Origin: Prolixibacteraceae bacterium
GTDB lineage: Bacteria > Bacteroidota > Bacteroidia > Bacteroidales > Prolixibacteraceae
Length of the DNA: 64,000 nucleotides
Assembly (NCBI GenBank): GCA_028683385.1
Contig: JAQUIJ010000002.1
Location: forward strand, 467,233 to 531,232
Direction of reading: 5' to 3'
The notes under the pieces were generated by a model. The model was given only the letters and a program-made list of their open reading frames with translations, did not search any database and was not told the origin of the DNA. Each line of letters opens with the position of its first letter. Positions within the stretch are counted from its first letter, which is position 1. Made by a program: the position numbers and the translations under genes. Positions 21,049 to 29,171 of the stretch are shown here, piece after piece.

Positions 21049-21759
21049 TTAGATTCGGTCGAGGCGTTTGATCAGTTTTTGATAATAGTATTTGATAGGA
21101 TTTTTATATTTTAATTGTTTCCAGGGCCTACTGCTATGCGGTTTGTGCAAAACTCCTTCGTTGACAAGGAGGTAATTGTTTAATCCCAATTGAAGTGATT
21201 TGTGCGATATTGAAACATCGTACCAATGTTTTTCGGTTGACAGTGTTTTGAAATCGTACTTCTTCAGTAATTCGTTGGTAATTAAAGTGCAACAAAAACT
21301 TAAACTATGCCTTGTTTTAGCGATCTCTTTTCTCGTTCTTTTGAAATTCAGGTATGGAAAATTAATTTTTCCTTCGCTATCTCTGGTTACCGACCCAACC
21401 ATGCCACACTCCGGAAGCTCCTTCGATTGCCTGACTAATTCGCTTAAGGTATTGTTTTGTACTTCTACGTCAGACTCGACGATAATGAGTGGAAGATTGA
21501 GTTTTAATGCTTTTTCTTGTGCCAGTTGGAGAACAAGTCGATAGTTTGGCGATGGCGTATTGGTTATTTCGGCAAGATTAATCAGTTCAAAATTGTATTG
21601 AACGCTTAGTGATTTGAGATTATTTGTTGTTTCCTCCGTACTAAAATCGTTGAAAATACAATAAAGAAAATTACCAGTCGAGCTTTTGATGGATTCAATG
21701 GTTTCAGTCGTTGTTTTCAACGAATCTTTTACCGGAGTTATAACTAATGCTTCGTACAT
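21049..21759 (-). CDS. Family 2 glycosyltransferase
   Basis: This 236-residue protein has a GT-A fold opening, MYEALVITPVKDSLKTTTET, and an acidic metal-binding motif in IIVESDVEVQNN (about 93-104), in the position of the DxD of GT2 enzymes but reading ESDVE. The segment GMVGSVTRDSEGKINFPYL and a conserved tryptophan in EKHWYDVSISHKSLQLG fit a small soluble GT2 enzyme acting on sugar nucleotides. Donor and acceptor are unknown. It sits 8 bp upstream of the LytS-type kinase and 18 bp downstream of the Ldh-family gene on the same strand. Confidence 0.75.
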   Translation of the reverse strand: MYEALVITPVKDSLKTTTETIESIKSSTGNFLYCIFNDFSTEETTNNLKSLSVQYNFELINLAEITNTPSPNYRLVLQLAQEKALKLNLPLIIVESDVEVQNNTLSELVRQSKELPECGMVGSVTRDSEGKINFPYLNFKRTRKEIAKTRHSLSFCCTLITNELLKKYDFKTLSTEKHWYDVSISHKSLQLGLNNYLLVNEGVLHKPHSSRPWKQLKYKNPIKYYYQKLIKRLDRI

Positions 21760-21777
21760 AGAAGTTTTGTCTTTGAT

Positions 21778-22875
21778 TTAATTCTTGTTAACAAGGGTTT
21801 CATTAAAATTCAAACCGAATCGGGTAGCTAAATCCTTTAAATCAGCAACGACTTGCTCGTGTAAAGGTATTCCATTTTTCTGACGTTCGGCGGTTAATTC
21901 GCGTTCGGGGTCACCGGGAATGAGAACGCGCTCTTGTCCGGTCGATGGTTCTGCGTTTCTGAAAGTTTCGATCCAGTTATCCATGTCTTTTTTAAATTCT
22001 TCTGCCGATCTGAAAGCGTCAATTCGGATGGCGCCCAGGAAATGCCCTATTCCTTTTCCAACTTGATTAGCCGGTGGGTCAAGGAAACTCACAAATGGTG
22101 GAACCCATGGACCATAATTGGCGCCTGATAACACCGCAGAAAAAATGTCGACCATGGCGCCCAGGCAATAACCTTTATGTCCGCCGTGTTCACGGTCGCC
22201 ACCGAGCGGAAGCATCGATCCTCCTTTTTTAAGCGAATATGCATCGGTGGTTGGATTGCCATCTTTATCCTGAGTCCATCCCAGAGGTGCATCCAGTCCT
22301 TTGCGCTGTAAAACTTCTAATTTCCCATTGGCGACGGTAGTTGTCGCCATATCGATAACAAAGGGTGGCTGATTCAATGCAGGGATTGCTACTGCAATCG
22401 GATTCGTTCCCAGAAACCGACTTTTTGAAAAAGTAGGCGAAACAAGTGGGCTGGCATTTGTCATTGAAATACCAATCATATCTTTTTCAAGAGCCATCAT
22501 GGCATGGTATCCGGCAATTCCGTAATGATTCGAATTTTGAACGGCAACCCAGCCAGTCCCGGCTATTTTTGCTTTTTCGATAGCAATTTTCATGGCATGC
22601 GGAGCGGTAACCAAACCCAGACCCAAATCACCGTCCAATACCGCTGTGCTTGGCGTCTCGTGTATGATTTTCATTTCTGGCGTTGCGTTCAACCGTTTAA
22701 GTTCCCAGAGGCGAACGTAACCACTCAGGCGGGCAACTCCGTGTGAATCCACACCACGTAAATCCGCCTGATTCAAACAGTCAGCAGCAATTTTTGCTTG
22801 ATCCAATGGGCATCCCATTTGCACGAACACCTGTATTGTATATTCTTTTAAATATTCTGAATTGAAAATGATCAT
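21778..22875 (-). CDS. Ldh-family (malate/L-lactate dehydrogenase-like) oxidoreductase
   Basis: This NAD(P)-dependent enzyme of the Ldh_2 family oxidises 2-hydroxy acids or reduces 2-keto/imino acids such as lactate, malate, ureidoglycolate or sulfolactate. Diagnostic stretches are NQADLRGVDSHGVARLSGY, with the catalytic His, SNHYGIAGYHAMMAL, TNPIAVAIPA and GGHKGYCLGAMVDIF. I chose the ATG at 22873-22875 (365 residues, MIIFNSEYLKEY) because homologues begin close to this point; an ATG at 22944 would add 23 residues. The region upstream of 22944 has a near-consensus TATATTTC box on the minus strand. The exact substrate cannot be told. Confidence 0.85.
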   Translation of the reverse strand: MIIFNSEYLKEYTIQVFVQMGCPLDQAKIAADCLNQADLRGVDSHGVARLSGYVRLWELKRLNATPEMKIIHETPSTAVLDGDLGLGLVTAPHAMKIAIEKAKIAGTGWVAVQNSNHYGIAGYHAMMALEKDMIGISMTNASPLVSPTFSKSRFLGTNPIAVAIPALNQPPFVIDMATTTVANGKLEVLQRKGLDAPLGWTQDKDGNPTTDAYSLKKGGSMLPLGGDREHGGHKGYCLGAMVDIFSAVLSGANYGPWVPPFVSFLDPPANQVGKGIGHFLGAIRIDAFRSAEEFKKDMDNWIETFRNAEPSTGQERVLIPGDPERELTAERQKNGIPLHEQVVADLKDLATRFGLNFNETLVNKN

Positions 22876-22979
22876 TTTAAAGTCTTTATGGCCAAGATTA
22901 TCAGCCGGATAATTGGTCCTTGAGAATGTGCTATCAGCAAACATTCTGTTTAGGCCTGAAATATAAATTAAGGGACAGA

Positions 22980-23741
22980 TTACTTTCGGTTAAAATCTCT
23001 TGCAGAAGCCTGATCAACAGGCATGATCAACAAATCGTCGATGTTAACGTGTGCAGGCCTTGACAACACGAATAAAATTGTTTCGGCAATGTCTTTTCCT
23101 GACAGTGGCGTAAATCCTTTGTAAACCTGATTTGCTCTTTCCTGATCTCCTCTGAAACGAACCAATGAAAATTCGGTATCGACAGCTCCCGGAGCAATAG
23201 TTGTCACTTTAATTCCGAAGGGCATCAGTTCAATCCGCATCGATTTCGAAATGGCAGCAACGGCATGTTTTGTTCCGCAGTATACCGATCCATTGGGATA
23301 CGACTCTTTACCCGCAATGGAAGTAATATTAATAATATGACCAGTTCTTCTTTCAACCATCCACGGCGAAACAATTCTGGTGGTGTACAGAAGTCCTTTG
23401 ACGTTGGTATCGATCATTGCTTCCCAATCATCTACATCAGCCGAATTAACTGGAGCTAGTCCTGCTGCCAGCCCGGCATTGTTAATTAATAAATCAATTG
23501 CTCTCCATTCTTCCGGAATACTGTTTAAAGCTGCTTCAGTTTCAGCTTTTACCCTGATATCAAAATTTAATGGAAGGATTTTGCATCCGAATTCTGACTC
23601 TAGTTGATTTTTCAGGACAGTTAGCCGCTCATTTCTTCGTCCGGTGAGTATTAGGTTGTAATTATTTTGAGCAAGTAATAAAGCTGTTTCATAGCCGATA
23701 CCTGCTGTGGCACCGGTGATTAAAGCTATTTTCTGATTCAT
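22980..23741 (-). CDS. Short-chain dehydrogenase/reductase (YdfG-like)
   Basis: This 253-residue SDR shows the NAD(P)-binding TGATAGIGYETALLL (about 9-23) with GRRNER after the second strand, which favours NADP. NNAGLA follows at about 87-92, and the catalytic Ser and YxxxK lie in ITSIAGKESYPNGSVYCGTK (about 139-158). It resembles YdfG-type 3-hydroxy acid or serine dehydrogenases, for instance LVRFRGDQERANQVYKG near the C-terminus. It is on the same strand as the Ldh-family gene, about 100 bp upstream of it. Confidence 0.9.
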   Translation of the reverse strand: MNQKIALITGATAGIGYETALLLAQNNYNLILTGRRNERLTVLKNQLESEFGCKILPLNFDIRVKAETEAALNSIPEEWRAIDLLINNAGLAAGLAPVNSADVDDWEAMIDTNVKGLLYTTRIVSPWMVERRTGHIINITSIAGKESYPNGSVYCGTKHAVAAISKSMRIELMPFGIKVTTIAPGAVDTEFSLVRFRGDQERANQVYKGFTPLSGKDIAETILFVLSRPAHVNIDDLLIMPVDQASARDFNRK

Positions 23742-23850
23742 TGATGAATAGGGTTTTAATGAGGCCTAAAATTAAAAATTCTGCAAAACTTATGGAATAA
23801 CAAACTACTTAATTATTTTTGTTTCTGCATTTAAAGCTAAAAGAAACATC

Positions 23851-24888
23851 ATGATCGAACAAAATAACGAAACTCAGGAATTTGCAATCGACCAATTGCC
23901 CGAGGAACAAGACATTCAGGATATCGTGTTTAACCTGATGGTTGACCCAAATCTGGCACCGATTAACTATTTCAATGATTTTACCGAAGAAGCAATTGAT
24001 GTTTCCTCCATGTCAAACGATGAAAATGACGAAACAGGTATGTTTTGTTCTGAAAATGGACAAATGATGGCTATTTCTACTCATGCATTGCACCATCATC
24101 TCGATGCTGATCCACAACAGGCAACTGAAATTCTCATTGCCCGGGCTGTGCGAAAAATGATTTGTTTTGGAGCTATACCTGAAGCCATAAGTTCATTTTT
24201 ATATCACATCAATATTGGCGATCCGAACGGACAGTTTATTGCTGCAGGAGCTAAAAAAGGTCTTGAAAATGCGTCTAAGAAATTTGGTATTAAGCTTACC
24301 GACCGGAAAATTAGATTTGATTATTTCTCAGCGCACGGTCCGGTTTATCCAACGATCATCATTTCAATCATGGCTTCAATTCCTGATAAGGATAAGCTGG
24401 TAACTCATAGTTTCAAGAATAAAGGCAATAATTTATTCATGATTGGTAAGTCGTATGATGATGTGAATTCGTCGGAATACCTGGAGTTTTACCATGAAAT
24501 TTCGGATTCGTCGCTTCCTGCTTTTGATCTGGATACTGAAGTGAAACTTCATGATATTATGAAAATGCTTATTGAGGCAGGTTATATAACTTCGGCTAAT
24601 CCTGTAAGCAAAGGTGGATTGTTCTTTACCCTTTTGCGTGCCGGAATGCCTCTGGAACTTGGATTTGATATTACCACAGATGCTGAAGTCCGGAGAGATG
24701 CTTTTCTTTTTGGTGAAGCGATGGGCCGTATTGTCGTCGGAGTTGATCCAAAGAAAGTTGATGAGTTCGTTGATTTTATGTGTAGCCTCAAAGTCCCATT
24801 CTTTGCATTGGGTCATGTTACCAAAGGTGAAATCAGAATTGATGATGAGTCGTTTGGGTATATTGATAAAATGATTCCGGCAAACTAA
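23851..24888 (+). CDS. Stand-alone PurL-like AIR-synthase-related protein
   Basis: This 345-residue protein matches the AIR-synthase/PurL superfamily core. The segment PVYPTIIISIMASIPDKDK (about 169-187) followed by GNNLFMIGKSYDD corresponds to the hinge of PurL, and SKGGLFFTLLRAGMPLELGF (about 253-272) corresponds to the DGGL block. The DGGL aspartate is Lys here (NPVSKGGL). It lacks the N-terminal PurS-like part, a complete ATP site and the glutaminase domain, and is far shorter than PurL (over 700 residues). The N-terminus (1-60) is acidic. It may be a regulatory or scaffold paralogue; catalytic activity is doubtful. The gene stands alone. Confidence 0.7.
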   Translation: MIEQNNETQEFAIDQLPEEQDIQDIVFNLMVDPNLAPINYFNDFTEEAIDVSSMSNDENDETGMFCSENGQMMAISTHALHHHLDADPQQATEILIARAVRKMICFGAIPEAISSFLYHINIGDPNGQFIAAGAKKGLENASKKFGIKLTDRKIRFDYFSAHGPVYPTIIISIMASIPDKDKLVTHSFKNKGNNLFMIGKSYDDVNSSEYLEFYHEISDSSLPAFDLDTEVKLHDIMKMLIEAGYITSANPVSKGGLFFTLLRAGMPLELGFDITTDAEVRRDAFLFGEAMGRIVVGVDPKKVDEFVDFMCSLKVPFFALGHVTKGEIRIDDESFGYIDKMIPAN

Positions 24889-24930
24889 GTGAAGGTTATA
24901 TCGTGTTTCGTGTTTCAAGTTTCGTGTTTT

Positions 24931-25034
24931 CCCGCAACCCGTAACGTTTTAAACAGAACACTGTTTCATGATGCTGAATAACTGCTCCTTGTAACTCGTA
25001 TCCCGCAACCCGTAACGTTTTAAACAGAACACTG
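24931..25034 (+). repeat. 33 bp perfect direct repeat, two copies
   Basis: An identical 33 bp string beginning CCCGCAACCCGTAACG occurs at 24931-24963 and 25002-25034, 71 bp apart. Just before it, 24903-24930 is built of repeated TTTCGTG words. This fills most of the 166 bp spacer before ubiE and the second copy ends 20 bp before the start codon. Confidence 0.9.
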
Positions 25035-25054
25035 CGACTGAACACTATAAATGT

Positions 25055-25777
25055 ATGCAAGTAATCCCGTATAAAGACTCCGACCACCAAAAGAAACAGC
25101 AGGTAGAGCAAATGTTTGATAATATTGCTCCGAAATACGATTTCTTAAATCATTTTCTTTCGCTTGGCATCGATAAGCTTTGGCGAAAAAAGGCGATTCG
25201 CATTCTTTCGGCCTATAAATCCGATGTTTTGCTTGATGTGGCTACCGGAACTGGCGATTTTGCCGTTGCTGCTTCAAAGCTAAAACCTTCAAAAATAATT
25301 GGGTTCGATCTTTCGGAACAGATGCTGAATGTGGGTCGGACAAAGGTGAAACGCCTGGGTCTCGATCAGGTCATCGAATTTCAGAAGGGCGATTCAGAAG
25401 CAATGCCGTTCGCGGATGAACAATTTGATGCGATAACTGTCGCATTTGGCGTTCGTAATTTCGAGAATCTTGAAAACGGGCTCAAAGAGTTTGTTCGGGT
25501 TTTAAAGTCTGATGGTGTGGTAATTATTCTTGAATTCTCGAAACCGAAGTATTTCCCGATGAAGCAATTGTATTCATTTTATTTCTTCGGAATATTGCCA
25601 TTGATCGGGAGAATGGTCTCCAAAGACAGTTCGGCTTACTCCTATTTGCCTGAATCTGTAATGGCTTTCCCAGATGATCAGAAGTTCTTGTCGATATTGC
25701 AAAAAGTTGGGTTCTCAAGAACAAGCCAGAAAAGGCTTAGTTTTGGAATTGCAACGATTTACATCGCTCAAAAATAA
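25055..25777 (+). CDS. ubiE: Demethylmenaquinone methyltransferase
   Basis: UbiE/MenG methylates demethylmenaquinol to menaquinol with S-adenosylmethionine, the last step of menaquinone synthesis. The 240-residue protein has the family motif NIAPKYDFLNHFLSLGID near residues 23-40, the SAM-binding LLDVATGTGDFA (about 59-70) and GVRNFENLENGLKEFVRVLK (about 129-148), and a normal length. In Bacteroidota the product serves anaerobic and aerobic respiratory chains with menaquinone only, so 'menG' is equally apt. porT follows 40 bp downstream on the same strand, a pairing I recall as common in the phylum. Confidence 0.95.
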   Translation: MQVIPYKDSDHQKKQQVEQMFDNIAPKYDFLNHFLSLGIDKLWRKKAIRILSAYKSDVLLDVATGTGDFAVAASKLKPSKIIGFDLSEQMLNVGRTKVKRLGLDQVIEFQKGDSEAMPFADEQFDAITVAFGVRNFENLENGLKEFVRVLKSDGVVIILEFSKPKYFPMKQLYSFYFFGILPLIGRMVSKDSSAYSYLPESVMAFPDDQKFLSILQKVGFSRTSQKRLSFGIATIYIAQK

Positions 25778-25817
25778 ATCACCATGCAATAATTTAGTAA
25801 TTTTGTGGTTTCTTTGA

Positions 25818-26603
25818 ATGATAGATAACCGTTTTCTTGTGAAGAGATTTTTCTATATCCTGATTTTTTTGTTTGTTGGATTTACAGCTACAGCTCAGAG
25901 ACTCTTATTAAAGAACCTGACAACCTTTGATGATAAACGGATACATTTCGGTTTTACCTTGGGTGTTAATACGATTGATTTCGGGTTTTCGCATTATAAC
26001 TTCGTTTCAGATAATCCGAAGTTCTTGTTATCTACGAATAGTATCGACACGCAGTATAAAACAACTAAAACCAAAGTGAGAGCCGATATCTCAACTTTAA
26101 CACCAGGCTTCACGGTTGGAATTGTTACCAATCTTCGGTTATCCGAAAGTTTCGATCTAAGGTTCTTGCCTGGTATGTCATTTGGCGAGCGGAAATTGGT
26201 CTATAATATCCCAATTGTCGATATATCTGGTGAGACTACTAATCCAGCTTTTTATTCCATCAAATCAACTTTTCTTGACTTCCCTTTGTTGTTGAAATAC
26301 AAATCAAGAAAGATGAATAACCAAAGGCCCTATTTAATTGCAGGCGGAGCTTACCGTATCGATATCTCAAAAAGTGGATCAGAAGACCTGGTAAGGTTAA
26401 AACCTCTAAGTTCGTATCTTGAAGCCGGTGTCGGCTGGGATAGCTATCTGCAGTTTTTCAGGCTTTCAACCGAGTTGAAGTTTAGTTTTGGCTTGAATAA
26501 TGTTCTGGATACTGGTCCAAAGGAAACCCAGGCACAGGTTTATACCAATGCTTTTTCAAAATTATCATCCAATATCTTCACCCTTAGTTTTCATTTCGAA
26601 TAG
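25818..26603 (+). CDS. porT: T9SS outer-membrane protein PorT
   Basis: This 261-residue beta-barrel protein has a signal peptide (about 1-26, ending TATAQ) and alternating aromatic/hydrophobic strands from about residue 40 to the C-terminal FTLSFHFE. The opening KNLTTFDDKRIHFGFTLG with NPKFLLSTNSI and DFPLLLKYKSRKMNNQRPY matches PorT/SprT, an outer-membrane component of the type IX secretion system required for export of CTD-bearing proteins. It follows ubiE. Its presence fits the T9SS cargo encoded at 11065-18447. A TAATTTTG box at 25798-25805 suggests it may also have its own promoter. Confidence 0.88.
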   Translation: MIDNRFLVKRFFYILIFLFVGFTATAQRLLLKNLTTFDDKRIHFGFTLGVNTIDFGFSHYNFVSDNPKFLLSTNSIDTQYKTTKTKVRADISTLTPGFTVGIVTNLRLSESFDLRFLPGMSFGERKLVYNIPIVDISGETTNPAFYSIKSTFLDFPLLLKYKSRKMNNQRPYLIAGGAYRIDISKSGSEDLVRLKPLSSYLEAGVGWDSYLQFFRLSTELKFSFGLNNVLDTGPKETQAQVYTNAFSKLSSNIFTLSFHFE

Positions 26604-26696
26604 TTTTGAAATGAGCATGACTCGCAATCTGAATCTTGATGATAGTCCAATATCATGCGAGTTCCATGTGACAAATAAAAAACAAATTATATACGA

Positions 26697-28256
26697 ATGA
26701 AACAGGAAATTAATATCTCGGTTTCGCCCAAACAGGCATCTTCTGAAGAGTTTTACAAACCCATTTTAGCTGAAAAACTTCATGTTGATGAAAGTCGGAT
26801 TCAACTGGTAAATGTAAAGCGGAGGTCGATTGATGCACGTCAACGGGTAATTCGTATCAATTTGAGCGCTGACGTATATTTGGATGAACTTCCGGTAGAA
26901 GAAAAAATCGAATTTAAATACGATCTGGTTGATCAGAAACCTTCTGTAATCATTGTTGGCGCTGGGCCTGCCGGACTTTTTGCCGCCTTGCGCCTGATTG
27001 AACTGGGTTTTAAACCACTTATTTTCGAGCGTGGCAAGAATGTCAGCGACCGTAAACGCGACATCGCCAAGATTCATCGCGAACATTTGGTCGATCCCGA
27101 TTCGAATTATGGATTTGGAGAGGGTGGGGCCGGAACATTCTCAGATGGAAAACTCTATAGCCGATCCAAGAAACGAGGCAATATCAGGCGCGTTTTGGAG
27201 ATCTTTTACGCCAGCGGCGCGCTTCCCGAGATTCTGATTGATGCGCATCCGCATATTGGTACCAATATGTTGCCCGGAATAATCACCAGTATCAGGAATA
27301 AAATTATTGAGGCCGGAGGTGAAATTCATTTCAACAGCCGTGTGGCCGATCTGCTTGTTGAAAACGACAGATGCACCGGAATTATGCTTGCTGATTCGAC
27401 AATTGTTGAAGCAGAAGCGGTTATTCTTGCTACCGGACATTCGGCCCGCGAAATCTACGAATTGTTATACGAAAGAGGTATTTCCATTGAGGCGAAGTCC
27501 TTCGCAGTTGGAGTTCGCGCAGAACACCCTCAAACGTTGATTGATTCGATTCAATACAATCAGCCAGTTCGTGGACCATATTTGCCACCGGCAACTTATT
27601 CGTTTGTTGAACAGGTCGATGGGAGAGGAGTTTATTCGTTTTGCATGTGTCCCGGTGGAATCATGGTACCGGCAGCAACCGCGCCCGGTGAAATGGTTAT
27701 TAACGGCATGTCGCCGACCCAACGGAATACACGGTTTGCCAATTCAGGAATGGTTGTTGAAATCAGGCCTGAAGATTTGAACGAATTCAGGCATTTGGGC
27801 GTATTTGCCGGATTGGAGTTTCAGCGGAATATCGAACGTTTATGCTTTTCGCTGAATGGAAAAACACAATATGCGCCTGCTCAGCGAATGGCAGATTTTG
27901 TTGACAACCGCTTTTCTCAGGATTTACCTGAAACTTCGTATCATCCCGGATTGGTTTCGGTGCAGCTTCACGATAAATTGCCCAAACGAATACGGACAAG
28001 ACTTCAGGAAGCATTTAAACTGATCGACAAAAAAGCTCATGGCTATTTGACCAACGAAGCCATTATTGTAGGAGTTGAATCGCGTACATCCTCGCCAATC
28101 CGGATTCCCAGGAAAGAGGACACTTTTGAACATGTTAAAGTTGCCGGACTTTATCCGTGTGGCGAAGGTGCCGGATATGCAGGTGGTATCGTTTCGTCGG
28201 CAATGGATGGCGAACGCTGCGCCGAAGCTTTTGCCGAGAATTTTTCTCGAAAATAA
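26697..28256 (+). CDS. FAD-dependent dehydrogenase (COG2509-like)
   Basis: This 519-residue flavoprotein has an N-terminal helper domain (about 1-75) followed by the FAD dinucleotide-binding motif IIVGAGPAGLFAALRLIELG (about 84-103) and FERGKNVSDRKRDI. Then comes YGFGEGGAGTFSDGKLYSRS (about 139-158), a signature of this uncharacterised dehydrogenase family, an ATGHSAREIYELL segment and the C-terminal GLYPCGEGAGYAGGIVSSAMDG FAD contact. It is probably cytoplasmic. The electron donor and acceptor are unknown. No signal peptide and no clear operon partner; porT ends 93 bp upstream. Confidence 0.88.
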   Translation: MKQEINISVSPKQASSEEFYKPILAEKLHVDESRIQLVNVKRRSIDARQRVIRINLSADVYLDELPVEEKIEFKYDLVDQKPSVIIVGAGPAGLFAALRLIELGFKPLIFERGKNVSDRKRDIAKIHREHLVDPDSNYGFGEGGAGTFSDGKLYSRSKKRGNIRRVLEIFYASGALPEILIDAHPHIGTNMLPGIITSIRNKIIEAGGEIHFNSRVADLLVENDRCTGIMLADSTIVEAEAVILATGHSAREIYELLYERGISIEAKSFAVGVRAEHPQTLIDSIQYNQPVRGPYLPPATYSFVEQVDGRGVYSFCMCPGGIMVPAATAPGEMVINGMSPTQRNTRFANSGMVVEIRPEDLNEFRHLGVFAGLEFQRNIERLCFSLNGKTQYAPAQRMADFVDNRFSQDLPETSYHPGLVSVQLHDKLPKRIRTRLQEAFKLIDKKAHGYLTNEAIIVGVESRTSSPIRIPRKEDTFEHVKVAGLYPCGEGAGYAGGIVSSAMDGERCAEAFAENFSRK

Positions 28257-28271
28257 TTTTGAATTGGGTGG

Positions 28272-28313
28272 CGCGATTTCCAATCGCGGTAAATCGGAGA
28301 TTGAAAATCTCCG
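28272..28313. repeat. Pair of perfect hairpins with 3-nt loops
   Basis: CGCGATT-TCC-AATCGCG (28272-28288) is followed 6 nt later by CGGAGATT-GAA-AATCTCCG (28295-28313). Both stems are perfect. The pair fills the gap between two convergent genes and could act as a bidirectional stop, although neither has a T tract. It also resembles REP-like palindromic repeats of Bacteroidota. Confidence 0.75.
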
Positions 28314-28316
28314 CAC

Positions 28317-29078
28317 CTATCTCCTCCGGAATTCGCTACAGCAGATTGATGCCGCAATGGCCACATTCAACGATTCTGCTTTATTGGGGTTGGTTGAAAA
28401 TGTTGGTATTGAAATTCTTCTGGTTACCAATCTGCTTGTTGATTCTGATATTCCGTTGCCCTCGTTTCCTAAAACAACGATTCCATTCTTGGTCAGCGGT
28501 TCGGTATAGATGTTATTTCCATCCATAAATGTTCCGTAAATTGGGATCTGGTTTTTTGAAGCTTTCAGCAGAAAGCTTTCGAGGTTGGTATAGTTTGTTT
28601 TTATCCTGAAAATGGCGCCCATGCTGGCCTGAACAACTTTCGGATTAAATACATCAACCGTATTTTCAGAACAAATCACCGTATTGATGCCAAACCAGTC
28701 TGCAATCCGGAGAATGGTGCCTAAATTCCCCGGATCCTGAATAAAATCGAGAGCCAGGCAAAGATCAGTGTTTAAATTCAGTTCCGGAGTATTCAGTTCT
28801 GGTTGCATAACAATGGCCAATGCCTCCTGTGGATTTTGAAGTAAACTGGCTTTTTGAATCGAATCTCTGTCGGCTTCAATTAGCTCTTTTGCTTTCGATC
28901 GTATTTCGGGATGTTGATTGGCAAACTGAGCCGTGCACACCAAAGTCTCAATTTGGTATTCCGAACGAAGTGCTTCTTCAACCATTTTGTTTCCTTCGAC
29001 TAAAAAAAAACCGGATTCGTCCCTTTCTTTCTTCCGGTTTAGCGACTGTATCAGTTTAATTTTGTTCTTGCTCAACAT
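28317..29078 (-). CDS. SpoU/TrmH-family RNA 2'-O-methyltransferase
   Basis: A 253-residue SPOUT enzyme with an N-terminal substrate-binding domain (about 1-90, including GFFLVEGNKMVEEAL) and the knotted SAM domain. Motifs are FIQDPGNLGTILRIADWFGI (about 110-129, motif 1 Asn and Arg), IVVLGNEGNGIS (motif 2) and ISIPTFSTNPNKAESLNVAI (motif 3). It should methylate a ribose 2'-OH in rRNA or tRNA; the exact nucleotide is not evident, so RlmB-like is only a suggestion. It is divergent from tamL with a short shared intergenic region. Confidence 0.92.
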   Translation of the reverse strand: MLSKNKIKLIQSLNRKKERDESGFFLVEGNKMVEEALRSEYQIETLVCTAQFANQHPEIRSKAKELIEADRDSIQKASLLQNPQEALAIVMQPELNTPELNLNTDLCLALDFIQDPGNLGTILRIADWFGINTVICSENTVDVFNPKVVQASMGAIFRIKTNYTNLESFLLKASKNQIPIYGTFMDGNNIYTEPLTKNGIVVLGNEGNGISESTSRLVTRRISIPTFSTNPNKAESLNVAIAASICCSEFRRR

Positions 29079-29127
29079 ATTTTTCGGTTCTTCGTTCTAA
29101 AATGTAAAAATAAAAGGTCTGGAAGAC

Positions 29128-29156
29128 TTGCGAACCGAAAGCTCTGTTTATTTTTG
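29128..29156 (+). promoter_or_regulatory. Promoter of tamL
   Basis: TTG (29128-29130), an 18-nt spacer and TATTTTTG (29149-29156) fit the Bacteroidota consensus. The ATG at 29172 would follow a very short leader. Confidence 0.6.
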
Positions 29157-29171
29157 TAAAAACATCAGATC

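Noticed and set aside
28075..28528. Overlapping plus-strand frames across the end of the FAD oxidoreductase gene and the methyltransferase gene
   Set aside because: They overlap two well-supported genes and only exist because the convergent ends are free of stops.
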